This document shows positions 51,601 to 59,672 of a DNA stretch of 64,000 bases, in pieces (within the stretch, counting starts at the first letter, position 1; the number at the start of each line of letters is the position of its first letter). The translations under genes were made by a program, and so were the position numbers. This DNA comes from Lewinellaceae bacterium (lineage in GTDB: Bacteria; Bacteroidota; Bacteroidia; Chitinophagales; Saprospiraceae). The notes under the pieces are model-generated. The model was given only the letters and a program-made list of their open reading frames with translations. It was not told the origin of the DNA and did no database searches. The stretch spans positions 13,848-77,847 of the forward strand of contig JACJXZ010000026.1 in the NCBI GenBank assembly GCA_020636375.1. Direction: 5' to 3'.

Positions 51601-52310
51601 GTACCAGATACGGCAATAGCATAAACATCGGCATTCAACCCGCTGCCAAGTGCGTTCCATGTGCCGCCGTCCCAGCGGGCAATATAGTCCGCATTGGAAT
51701 TGCCTCCGGCGTTTTGAAATGACCCTCCCACATAAACATTGCTTCCGGAGACGGCGATATCTAAAACCTGGCCAACCACTCCGCTACCGAGAGCATGCCA
51801 GGCACTGCCGTCCCATCGGGCAATCCGGTCTGCGCCGGGATTGCTCCCGGCATTATCAAAGTCCCCACCTACATACACATCGCTTCCGGAAACAGCAAGG
51901 GCATAAACAGTCGCATTTAATCCACTGCCAAGGGCATTCCAGGCGTTGCCGTCCCAGCGGGCAACATAATTGGCATTTGGATTACCTCCCGCACTGGTAA
52001 AGCTGCCCCCAACATAAACATCACTGCCGGAAATAGCGATGGCAAATACAGTTAAATTCAAACCACTCCCCAGCGCATTCCAGCCCGGCGCAGGCGGGGC
52101 ATTTAGAAACACCAGGCCCTCGCAATCATCAATGACAGGATAAAAACCCGTAAAATCTACGGTGCCACTCCGGTATTGCAGGTTCGAAATTTTACTATTT
52201 TCGTCCAGCACTTCAGGAAGCGCAATGCCAGATTCGGCAGCTGCCGGCCGGGCAATACCTGCCGTTAGTGATAATGAGAGCAAGAACGAGATAAAGGATA
52301 GTCTTTCCAT
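48618..52310 (-). CDS. Surface protein with propeller-like repeats, BspA/DUF285 repeats and T9SS sorting domain
   Basis: A 1230-residue secreted protein (signal MERLSFISFLLSLSLTAGIA). Residues about 75-400 hold some eight repeats of about 42 residues of the type NALGSGLNATVYALAVSGSD, VYVGGDF, ARWDG. Residues about 540-770 hold nine DUF285/BspA units of 25 residues, each like FNQPIGNWNTASVTNMEGMF. A beta-helix-like part and a fibronectin-like part follow, and the end is a T9SS sorting domain (FSLFPNPASGAVFLQW ... GIYLAVVEQGGKA). DUF285 repeats in other bacteria mediate adhesion. The DNA repeats make copy-number change by recombination likely. Confidence 0.88.
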   Translation of the reverse strand: MERLSFISFLLSLSLTAGIARPAAAESGIALPEVLDENSKISNLQYRSGTVDFTGFYPVIDDCEGLVFLNAPPAPGWNALGSGLNLTVFAIAISGSDVYVGGSFTSAGGNPNANYVARWDGNAWNALGSGLNATVYALAVSGSDVYVGGDFDNAGSNPGADRIARWDGSAWHALGSGVVGQVLDIAVSGSNVYVGGSFQNAGGNSNADYIARWDGGTWNALGSGLNADVYAIAVSGTNVYAGGDFINAGGNSSADQIARWDGSNWNPMSGGVNGRVWDIVVSGSDLYIGGQFSDAGGDPNADYIARWNGSAWNALGSGLNAAVWAISISGNDVYAGGAFNDAGGNSNADFIARWDGTAWNALGTGVDNGVWANAVSGNNVFVGGLFTNAGGNPNADYIARWEGAPLQSPFITTWNTENAGISANDQITIPGTGNNYSIAWEEVGNPDNNGITTGNNETTVTFPSPGIYQVSISGNFSRIEFNSSGDIEKILTIEQWGDIAWTSMANAFSGCFYLASNATDVPNLAAVTDLSYMFAGCGSFDSPIDNWNTASVTNMEGMFSYASAFNQPIGNWNTASVTNMEGMFSYASSFNQPIGNWNMASVTNMNSMFYGASSFNQPIGNWNTASVANMNNMFSYTSAFNQPIGNWNTASVTSMNSMFNYASSFNQPIGNWNTARVTDMNSMFYGAGAFNQPIGNWNTSSVTSMSGMFSFASSFNQPIGDWNTASVASMGAMFQNATAFNQPIGNWNTANVTLMFGMFSGASAFNQSIGAWTLNSNVTLFNMLNNCGMDGDAYDNTLIGWSNNPSTPNNRSIGVAGRNYCNGTAARNNLTGTKGWSFAGDTKNCAGVDYASYASGSWTDPNTWGPVDVPPTTTGVILQGGGTVTLNSPVTVNGLTIEPASVLSIENDATLTLGAPATNNGTVQGIGTISGNIFTNTSYGTLAPGSSPGCLNFTDGLTNDGAITIEVNGTTSCSGYDRITVTGTANLGGTLAAGINYTPTIGDVITFIDAGSISGTFAAVTPPLPSGWSLAYNTPGTGNVSLLYSAPLPVELIRFEARKQSANTVYLTWRTASEDNNKGFYIERSTNGKNWQSIGFMPGHGNAQVEHAYSFTDKHPLPGTNYYRLQQIDFDGQYEYSELRSVYIPGNENGFSLFPNPASGAVFLQWRQASEEEVSLRLYNSLGIPVLQQTFISNPNENSPVNLRNLPAGIYLAVVEQGGKAAMTERLIIR
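49990..50690 (-). repeat. Tandem 75-bp repeats coding for the DUF285 units
   Basis: About nine in-frame 75-bp units within the surface-protein gene, sharing TTCCAGTTGCCGATAGGCTG and GAAAGAACTGGCATA-like blocks. Adjacent units are highly similar, which points to expansion by slippage or recombination. Confidence 0.85.
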
Positions 52311-52933
52311 TTCAATGATATTTAAGGTGTCATTAAGCAGCTACCCAACAGTTGATTTAGGCTTTTCAGGTTGACTGCATAAACCGCCTTGCTGTGCAAG
52401 CGCACAGACAATTACGATTCATACAGCAATGGCATAAAGGTGTAACCCCATCAGAACAACCTGATGGAACAGAGACGGAAGTTTTTCTAATAAAGATTAC
52501 CCGTATTTTTTAGGAGACTGTCCTTTGAAATTGGTGTTAGTGAATTCAATCTTTTTGAAGATACGGGGCACCATGAGTATGCGGCGGAGCCACGCTTCAC
52601 ACCCGATATAGGTTTTCCTGAGACAAATTTACACCAAGGACCAACAAACGCCAATACGCTTTTCGGCGTATTTTTTGACTGATGAATGCCGGAGACCGGA
52701 TGATCCTGAACTCAAAATGCGGCTACCATTCTAACGTTGGATTCCGCTTTTAATACTGAAAAGCGGGATCCAACGTCAGACGGGTAGCCCAAAATGCTGA
52801 TGAGCTGTAACACAGACGCAACGCCAACGCAAACCGATGGCTTGCGCAGCAAATATCCGTAAATCGCGAGAATGTTCCCTTCGCTATGGCGCGGCGATAT
52901 TATCGCACGAGTATCTCTGCGTTCCGGGACTAC
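52311..52933. other. Intergenic region, 623 bp
   Basis: Lies upstream of the DUF285 surface-protein gene and downstream of the S46 peptidase gene, both on the minus strand. The one clear element is the MITE-like palindrome at 52721-52789. The remainder has no convincing ORF, RNA or repeat. Confidence 0.45.
52721..52789. mobile_element. MITE-like element B with 8-bp target duplication
   Basis: A 69-bp near-perfect palindrome: arms of 31 bp (27 of 31 paired) start GGCTACCATTCTAACGTTGG and end CCAACGTCAGACGGGTAGCC, with a 7-nt centre. The perfect direct repeat CAAAATGC lies at 52713-52720 and 52790-52797, the expected scar of transposition. A solo left arm is at 33584. Confidence 0.82.
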
Positions 52934-55099
52934 CTACCCCTTCGGGTGCACCAGTTCCATCTCTTCGATCAGGTGCCCCGCTCCGCCCAGCTTGTCGATG
53001 ATGAAAAGCACATAGCGGATGTCCACCATGATATTCCGGCAGATGGAGGGGTCGTAATTGATGTCGCTCATCGTGCCTTCCCAGGCGCGGTCGAAATTGA
53101 GGCCGATCAGGTTGCCGTGGGCGTCGATAGCCGGGCTGCCGGAGTTGCCGCCGGTAGTGTGGTTGGTGCCGATGAAACAGACCGGCATCCTGCCGTTTTC
53201 TCCGTAAGGCCCGTAGTCTTTTTTGGCATACAGCTGCTGCAGCTTTTCCGGCACGTCGAATTCGTAATCCCCGGGTATGTATTTCTCCATCACGCCATCG
53301 AGGTACGTCTGAGGCTCATAGCGCACGGCGTCGCGCGGCGAATAGCCGTCGACCTGCCCGTAAGTGAAACGCAGGGTGCTGTTGGCATCCGGATAAAAGC
53401 GCTTTTCGGCGAATACTTCCATCTGGGCCTTCATGTATTCCTGTTGAAGCAGGTCGATATCTTCCTGGATGCGCTGGTATTCCTTTAGCGCGTCCCCTTC
53501 GTTCACTTCCGAAATATTCCGGACGAACTGATAAGCATAATCCTCCCGGATGACAGTCACCAGCCCTTCCGGGCCGGCGGCTATGGCCTGCCGCATTACG
53601 TCCGGGCGGATGATCTGGCTCTTGCCGTAGATCAGGCTGGCCAGCGTTTGATAGTCTTTATCCGCATTGACGAATTGTTCAATGGCAAATTTTGACTGGT
53701 ACGCGGGGTTAAGCTCGTTGAAGTAGACTTCCATCAGGGAGGCAAAGACCTGGCGGTCCACATCCGGCTGGTAGTCCTTGAAGAATCCTTCGATGTAGTC
53801 CTGCGCCTGGCCCATTCGCGGTTCCAGGCCGGGCGCCCCGCTGGCGTCGTAGGACTTCACCAGGCGGTGCAGGGTGTTGGCGTACCGGAAAAGCTCGACA
53901 TTGCGGCCGGCGATCTCGCCCAGGTATTCGCGGGCTTTGGCGTAGGGTTCCTGTTCGGCGTACAACTGCCGGAACCGGGGCAGGATACTTCCGTATTTCT
54001 CCTTCCATTCGGGATTGGCCTCTACCCGCTTCTGGAATTCTTTTTCATAGGCCTGCCGCTGGGCGATGGCATTCGTCCGGCGGATGCCCTGGCTTTCTCC
54101 GATCCACTTTTTCCAGGAATTGGCGATTCGGGACTGCTTCGAAACATACTGCAGGCGCACCATGGGGTCTTTGCGCATCGCTTCGTTCATTACTTCGAGG
54201 GTGCGGTCGCGAATCCCGATGCGGATAGGGTTGAGGATGTTCACCCGCTGTTCGATGGCGGGGGAGGGGAGGTACTCTTCCGTCCGGCCCGGAAAGCCGA
54301 AGACCAGGGTGAAGTCGTCGGCATCGACGCCGTCGAGGGAAACCGGCAGGGCGTGCCGGGGCTGGTAGGGTTGGTTTTCCGGGCTGTACTCGGCAGGCCG
54401 GTTGCCGGGGCCGGCGTAAATCCGGAAAACCGAAAAGTCGCCGGTGTGGCGGGGCCATACCCAGTTGTCGGTATCGGCGCCGAACTTGCCAATGGAAGCG
54501 GGCGGGGCGCCGACCAGGCGCACATCGCGGTAGGTTTCCGTCACAAACAGGAAATACTGGTTGCCTTCGAAAAACGGGCGGACCATGACGTCCTGGTAAT
54601 CCTCCCGCTGAGCCTCGCTCTTCACCCGTTCCGTATTTCTGGTAACCCATGCCTGCCGCTCTTTGGGGTGCATCTCTTCGGTGACGTTTTCGAGGACCTG
54701 CTTCGTTACGTCCTCGATGCGGATGATGAAGGTGGCGAACAGGCCCGGGTTTGGCAGTTCTTCGCTTTTGGAAGCCGCCCAGAAGCCGTTCTCGTAATAA
54801 TTTTTTTCCAGCGTAGAATGCGATTGGATGAATTCGTCGCCGCAGTGGTGGTTGGTCAGCAGCAGCCCCTGGGTGGAGATCACTTCGGCCGTGCAGAAGC
54901 CTCCAAAATGCACAATGGCGTCCTTGAGGCTGCCCCGGTTGACACTGTAGATGTCCTCCGCTGTCATTTTCATGCCCATGCTTTGCATTTCCGCCTCGTT
55001 GAGTTGCTGGAGCAGCAAGGGCAGCCACATGCCTTCGGTGGCCTGGGCAAGCCGGCAGTTTGACAGTACCAGGAGGATCAGAAAGAGTTTTTTTGTCAT
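52934..55099 (-). CDS. S46-family dipeptidyl-peptidase (DPP11-like)
   Basis: A 721-residue periplasmic serine peptidase that removes dipeptides from peptide N-termini. Signal peptide MTKKLFLILLVLSNCRLAQA, then TEGMWLP as in the family. Catalytic His in LLLTNHHCGDEF, Asp in GKFGADTDNWVWPRHTGDF and Ser in TTGGNSGSPAID. Eighteen residues after that Ser is Arg (LIGLNFDRAWEG), the position equal to 673 of P. gingivalis enzymes, where Arg marks DPP11 (Asp/Glu at P1) and Gly marks DPP7. I therefore infer a preference for acidic P1 residues. Supports a proteolytic lifestyle. Confidence 0.9.
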   Translation of the reverse strand: MTKKLFLILLVLSNCRLAQATEGMWLPLLLQQLNEAEMQSMGMKMTAEDIYSVNRGSLKDAIVHFGGFCTAEVISTQGLLLTNHHCGDEFIQSHSTLEKNYYENGFWAASKSEELPNPGLFATFIIRIEDVTKQVLENVTEEMHPKERQAWVTRNTERVKSEAQREDYQDVMVRPFFEGNQYFLFVTETYRDVRLVGAPPASIGKFGADTDNWVWPRHTGDFSVFRIYAGPGNRPAEYSPENQPYQPRHALPVSLDGVDADDFTLVFGFPGRTEEYLPSPAIEQRVNILNPIRIGIRDRTLEVMNEAMRKDPMVRLQYVSKQSRIANSWKKWIGESQGIRRTNAIAQRQAYEKEFQKRVEANPEWKEKYGSILPRFRQLYAEQEPYAKAREYLGEIAGRNVELFRYANTLHRLVKSYDASGAPGLEPRMGQAQDYIEGFFKDYQPDVDRQVFASLMEVYFNELNPAYQSKFAIEQFVNADKDYQTLASLIYGKSQIIRPDVMRQAIAAGPEGLVTVIREDYAYQFVRNISEVNEGDALKEYQRIQEDIDLLQQEYMKAQMEVFAEKRFYPDANSTLRFTYGQVDGYSPRDAVRYEPQTYLDGVMEKYIPGDYEFDVPEKLQQLYAKKDYGPYGENGRMPVCFIGTNHTTGGNSGSPAIDAHGNLIGLNFDRAWEGTMSDINYDPSICRNIMVDIRYVLFIIDKLGGAGHLIEEMELVHPKG

Positions 55100-55143
55100 T
55101 TATTGGCTGTTTTTTTTGGTTAAGAATGTATAGCCCTTTTCAT

Positions 55144-55215
55144 GCCACAAAGACACAAAGACGCTAAGATGGCACTAAGGCTTCGTGTATCTTAGTGCCT
55201 TTGTGTCTTTGTGGC
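55144..55215. mobile_element. MITE-like element A, core palindrome copy 3
   Basis: Arms GCCACAAAGACACAAAG (55144-55160) and CTTTGTGTCTTTGTGGC (55199-55215), with ACTAAGGCTTCGTG in the centre. The GTAACTATTTAG ends of the full element are missing. It lies between the NhaC stop codon and the S46 peptidase start. Confidence 0.7.
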
Positions 55216-55222
55216 TACAAAA

Positions 55223-57271
55223 CTAAGCATCCACTTGTTTGCCGAAACGCCAGACGATCAGGAACAGTACAGCCAGGCTGCCGAGCAGCAGGATGCCGCA
55301 AATGCCCCATCCTCCCCCCAGGTAGGTAGACAGCCCGGCGGCGGCCAGGCTTACTCCGCCTACTGTCAGGGCATAAGGAAGCTGGGTGCGGACGTGGTCG
55401 ATGTGGTTGCAGTCGGAAGCCAGGGAACTCAGGATCGTCGTATCGGATATCGGAGAACAGTGGTCGCCCAGCACCGACGCGGCGAGGGTGACGGATATAA
55501 CGTTCAGCAGGACCTCCATGCTGAGGCCGGGCGCTATCCCCTGGGCCTGGCAGATGGCCCAGGTGGTGGGGATGGCGATGGGGTAGAGGATGGCCATAGT
55601 GCTCCAACTGGAGCCGGTGGAGAAGGAGATCAGGGCCGCCAGGACGAAGATGATCATGGGCATGACGAAGGGGTTGACGCTGTCCTGCAGGGCGAATGTC
55701 AGGAAGGTGGCCGTATGCAACTCCTCGGTGGTAGCCGCCAGCGACCAGGCCATGGTCAGGATGAGCAGGGCGGGCAGCATGGCCTTGAAGCCGGTGATCA
55801 TCGTGGAAATGGTTTCCGCCAGCTTCATGATCCTGGCGCCGATGGTGAGGGCGACGGCTACCGCAACGCCCGATAAAGACGCCCAAAGCAGGGCTGTATA
55901 GGAATCCGAATTGCCGATCAGCTTGCCGATCTTCATGAAAAAACCGCTGTCCGCCCCCAGCAGTTGGCCGGTGCCGCGCCAGATGTCTCCCCAGCTCTGG
56001 GAAGCGACATCGATATTGGCCGCCAGCAGTTCCCGGTAGGTGGCGGCCATTCCCGTATCGAGCAGGCCGAATAGGGTCATCAGGATCACCAGAGAGACGG
56101 GGATCACCGCGTTGTACCACTTCAGGGGCGCGCCCTGCACCGGGTCGAGGTCCTCCAGGTCGGATTCTTCTGTTGCGGACATCTTCCTGGACACCTCCCC
56201 GGTCTTTCTGGCCCGGATTTCGGCTTTGTACATCGGGCCATAATCCCGCCGGAGGAAAATGAGCATCAGGATGAAGGACAGCGTCAGGACCGGGTAGTAG
56301 GAATATTTCAAAGAGGCGATAAAGATCGCGTAGGCGGTCATATCCGCTTCGAATCCTTTCAGCCCGGCGATGCCGTCGTCGATATAACTGAGCTCTGCTC
56401 CGATCCAGGTGGTGATGAACGCCACGGCCGCCACCGGCGCCGCCGTGCTGTCTACAATATAGGCCAGTTTCTCCCGGGATACTTTAAATTGGTCCGTCAC
56501 CTTGCGCATGGTATTGCCGACGATCAGGGTGTTGGCGTAATCGTCGAAAAAGATGGCCACGCCGAGCAGCCAGGTGATGAACTGGGCGCTTTTCGGCGAT
56601 TGTGCATAACGCGAAAAAACCTGAACTACCCCGGCCATGCCGCCGTTTCTGGAAATGATGGCCACCATGCCGCCGATGAGCAGGGAAAAGACCAGGATGG
56701 CGAGGTGGGCGCTGTCGTTCAAAGCATTAATGACGTAGCGCTGCACCACTTCCAGGAAACTGAGCATGAAATAATAAAAGGAGTCGATCCGCATGCCGCC
56801 GGCGATGAAAGCGCCGGCCCATACGCCGACAAAGAGCGAGATGATCACTTCCCGGAAGATCAGCGCCAGAAAAATGGCTACCAGCGGGGGAATGACGGAT
56901 AGCCACATCGGGATTTTCCGCAGGCGGAAGCTGCGGTCCGTGTTTTGAGAGAGGTGGTACAGGCGGTAGTGCTTTTTGCCGGCCTTGATGAGCAGCAGCT
57001 TGCCCAAAGCATCGGCCTCGGCGGCCATGCTGGCCTTGCCGTCCTGAAAGGCCAGCAGTTGCTCTTCCCCGTTAATGGAAATACTGGCCGTTGCGCGTCC
57101 CCGTTCCCCGGTGGAGAACACCAGTGTTCCGTTCTCTACCCCGAGCGCGTAGTTCTCCAGAGGGCCAGGGGCCGGAGCAGAAGGAAGAACAGCCAAGGAG
57201 TCCGCCTGGGAGTAGGAATTGGTAAGCAAACAACAAAAAGAGAGAAAAGTAAGCCAGTACAGGTTTTTCAT
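55223..57271 (-). CDS. Na+/H+ antiporter, NhaC family, with N-terminal extracytoplasmic extension
   Basis: A 682-residue membrane protein. A signal peptide (MKNLYWLTFLSFCCLLTNSYSQ) and about 95 residues of soluble, beta-rich sequence precede the transporter, which starts at IPMWLSVIPPLVAIFLALIF. The core has about 11-12 helices with GVAIFFDDYANTLIVGNTMR, a segment typical of NhaC-type antiporters, and FSTGSSWSTMAILYPIAIPT. It exchanges Na+ for H+ or a related ion or solute pair. The extension is longer than in classic NhaC. One cytoplasmic loop is acidic and Ser-rich (MSATEESDLEDLDP). Confidence 0.85.
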   Translation of the reverse strand: MKNLYWLTFLSFCCLLTNSYSQADSLAVLPSAPAPGPLENYALGVENGTLVFSTGERGRATASISINGEEQLLAFQDGKASMAAEADALGKLLLIKAGKKHYRLYHLSQNTDRSFRLRKIPMWLSVIPPLVAIFLALIFREVIISLFVGVWAGAFIAGGMRIDSFYYFMLSFLEVVQRYVINALNDSAHLAILVFSLLIGGMVAIISRNGGMAGVVQVFSRYAQSPKSAQFITWLLGVAIFFDDYANTLIVGNTMRKVTDQFKVSREKLAYIVDSTAAPVAAVAFITTWIGAELSYIDDGIAGLKGFEADMTAYAIFIASLKYSYYPVLTLSFILMLIFLRRDYGPMYKAEIRARKTGEVSRKMSATEESDLEDLDPVQGAPLKWYNAVIPVSLVILMTLFGLLDTGMAATYRELLAANIDVASQSWGDIWRGTGQLLGADSGFFMKIGKLIGNSDSYTALLWASLSGVAVAVALTIGARIMKLAETISTMITGFKAMLPALLILTMAWSLAATTEELHTATFLTFALQDSVNPFVMPMIIFVLAALISFSTGSSWSTMAILYPIAIPTTWAICQAQGIAPGLSMEVLLNVISVTLAASVLGDHCSPISDTTILSSLASDCNHIDHVRTQLPYALTVGGVSLAAAGLSTYLGGGWGICGILLLGSLAVLFLIVWRFGKQVDA

Positions 57272-57290
57272 TTTCGCTTTTTATAAATTT

Positions 57291-57370
57291 AGAGCTTGTT
57301 TGGAAGTCGTGCTTTAGAGGCGAAAATTGCCGACATTTGCAGCCCAAATGACTGCTTCCAGACAAGCTCT
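57291..57370. repeat. Palindromic element with AGAGCTTGT ends
   Basis: Inverted ends AGAGCTTGTTTGGAAG (57291-57306) and CTTCCAGACAAGCTCT (57355-57370) around 48 bp. It lies in the 156-bp gap between the divergent NhaC and FG-GAP genes, so it overlaps their promoters. No flanking duplication was found. Confidence 0.65.
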
Positions 57371-57427
57371 TAGCCCCGGAGCAAGCCCCAAGAAACGAAG
57401 ATTTCAATAATTCACCAAAATCACGTT

Positions 57428-59671
57428 ATGAAAAGAGCCGTATGTGTCGCCGGACTGTTGCTGGCAGTTGCCCTCTCTGTTTTTTCCCAACCGTACCCAC
57501 TGATGAACACCCCTTTCCGGGTGAATGGCAAGGACCTCAGGTTCCCGTTCGCCGGCGGCCTGAATAACCCACAGTTTAATGCCGTGGACCTCAACAACGA
57601 CCAGGTGATGGACCTGTATGTCTTTGACCGGACCGGTAATGTCCAGCTCGCGTTTATCAATGAAGGGACGCCCGGCGAGTCCAGCTACCGCTACGCGCCT
57701 GAATATGTGCAGTATTTTCCTCAGCCTCTGAACGACTGGGTCCTGCTGCGGGATTTCAACCAGGACGGCGCCATGGATATCTTTACCCAGGCGCAGGGGC
57801 GGGCGCCCTTTCAGGGCATCATCGTTTTTTACGGATATTACGAGAACGGCCACATCGCTTTTGAGCGCCTCGGGTTTGATAACGAATACAGCCTGATCAA
57901 TTTCACCCTGTTCAACGGGACAGAGACCCAGGTATTTGTCAGCAATGTCGACTATCCCTCCATCGACGACCTCGACTGTGACGGCGACCTGGACATCCTC
58001 ACCTTCAATCCCGCCGGAGGCTATATCGAGTTGTACGAAAACCAGTCGGTAGAAAGAGGATTCGGACTGGACAGCCTGATCTTCGAACTGACTGATGACT
58101 GCTGGGGCGGCATCTTCGAAAGCAGCATCGAACAGGCCGTCGGGTTTTCCGATGCCCCGGGCGATTGTTTCGAACTCGCCGGCAGCGAAGCGCCGGGCCC
58201 GCGCCTGCACCCCGGCTCCACCCTGCTGACTTTCGACAGCGACGACGACGGCGATAAAGACCTCGTGCTGGGCGACATCACGTTCAGTACGCTCAACCAC
58301 CTCGTCAACGGCGGCAACTGCCAGCAAGCCTGGATCGTGGAACAGGATATCAACTACCCTTCCGAAAACGTGACAGCGAATATCCCCATCTTTCCCGCAG
58401 CATTTTTTTTAGATGTAAACAATGATGGGAAAAAGGACCTTCTGGCATCCCCCAACGCCATCAACCTGTCGGAAAACTACTATATGTCCTGGTTCTACGA
58501 GAATACCAACACCACCGAAAATCCGGTTTTCGAATACCGGCAACAGGATTTCATGGTGGAAGACATGGTCGACCTCGGCAGCGGTGCCTTCCCGGCCTTC
58601 GTCGACTATAACGCAGACGGCCTGCTGGACCTCGTCGTCGGCAATACCGGCTTCTGGCAACCCGGCGGCCGGCGGGACGCCCGCCTGTTCCTCTACGAGA
58701 ATATCGGCACGCCCGACAACCCGGCCTACGAACTGGTGGACGCCAACTACCTGAACCTAAGGCTTTTCAGCGACAACTACTCCTTCGCCCCCGCCTTTGG
58801 CGACCTCGATAACGACGGCGACCTGGACATCCTGGTGGGAGAGATTTTCGGCCAGCTCTTCTACGCTGAGAATACAGCCGGCCCGGGCAACCCCCTGGCT
58901 TTCGGCCCCTGGCAGTACGGATACATGGGCATCAACATCGGCCAGCTGAGCATTCCCTGGATCGTCGACCTCAACCGGGACGGCCTGCAGGACCTCATCG
59001 TCGGAGAACGCACCGGAAACATCAACTACTTCCAGAACATCGGCACTGCCTCCAGCCCCATGTTCAACCCCAGCACAGACGTCGCGCCCAACATCTTCGC
59101 CCTGGGCAACATCAATACGGCCGTCCCGGGTTATATCACCGGATACAGCGCGCCGCTGGTGCTCGACCAGCAGGGAACCTACGTACTGGTCACCGGCACG
59201 GAGATCGGCAGGATAGAGTTTTACAACGGCATCGAAGGAAATGTTAGCGGGGCGTTCAACGTGGTCACCGAAACCATGGGGGGCATCCAGGCCGGGCGCC
59301 GCACCCGGCCCGCCATTGCCGACATCGACAACGATGGCCTCCTGGAGATGATCGTCGGCAACGAACGCGGCGGCCTGTCGGGTTTTCAGACGCCCCTGCG
59401 CCTGGACAGCACGTCGCCTGCCCGGGAGGCCAGCCTGGAGCGGGCCGTGAGCCTGTTCCCCAACCCGGCGAAGGAGTGGCTGGATGTCCATGTAGATGCA
59501 GAAGGCGACAAGCAACTGTGGCTGTTCAACGCTTCGGGGCAGTTGGTGGCCCGGCAGGAGTGGATCGGGGCAGGGGCCAGGCTGGATGTCAGCAGGCTGC
59601 CGGCAGGGCTTTATTTTGCGAGGGTATCTGTGGGAGGCGAGGTGGTTGGGAAAAAGGTGCTGGTGCGGTGA
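57428..59671 (+). CDS. Secreted FG-GAP/VCBS-repeat protein with T9SS sorting domain
   Basis: A 747-residue secreted protein (signal MKRAVCVAGLLLAVALSVFS). It carries repeated calcium-loop units of the FG-GAP/VCBS type: DLNNDQVMDLYVFD, DFNQDGAMDIFTQ, DVNNDGKKDLLAS, DYNADGLLDLVVG, DLDNDGDLDILVG, DLNRDGLQDLIVG and DIDNDGLLEMIVG, forming an integrin-like propeller. The end is a T9SS sorting domain (VSLFPNPAKEWLDVHVD, LPAGLYFARVSVGGEVVGKK). Probably surface-exposed, with a binding or structural role. It converges on the oligopeptidase gene with a 1-bp gap. Confidence 0.88.
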   Translation: MKRAVCVAGLLLAVALSVFSQPYPLMNTPFRVNGKDLRFPFAGGLNNPQFNAVDLNNDQVMDLYVFDRTGNVQLAFINEGTPGESSYRYAPEYVQYFPQPLNDWVLLRDFNQDGAMDIFTQAQGRAPFQGIIVFYGYYENGHIAFERLGFDNEYSLINFTLFNGTETQVFVSNVDYPSIDDLDCDGDLDILTFNPAGGYIELYENQSVERGFGLDSLIFELTDDCWGGIFESSIEQAVGFSDAPGDCFELAGSEAPGPRLHPGSTLLTFDSDDDGDKDLVLGDITFSTLNHLVNGGNCQQAWIVEQDINYPSENVTANIPIFPAAFFLDVNNDGKKDLLASPNAINLSENYYMSWFYENTNTTENPVFEYRQQDFMVEDMVDLGSGAFPAFVDYNADGLLDLVVGNTGFWQPGGRRDARLFLYENIGTPDNPAYELVDANYLNLRLFSDNYSFAPAFGDLDNDGDLDILVGEIFGQLFYAENTAGPGNPLAFGPWQYGYMGINIGQLSIPWIVDLNRDGLQDLIVGERTGNINYFQNIGTASSPMFNPSTDVAPNIFALGNINTAVPGYITGYSAPLVLDQQGTYVLVTGTEIGRIEFYNGIEGNVSGAFNVVTETMGGIQAGRRTRPAIADIDNDGLLEMIVGNERGGLSGFQTPLRLDSTSPAREASLERAVSLFPNPAKEWLDVHVDAEGDKQLWLFNASGQLVARQEWIGAGARLDVSRLPAGLYFARVSVGGEVVGKKVLVR

Positions 59672-59672
59672 T

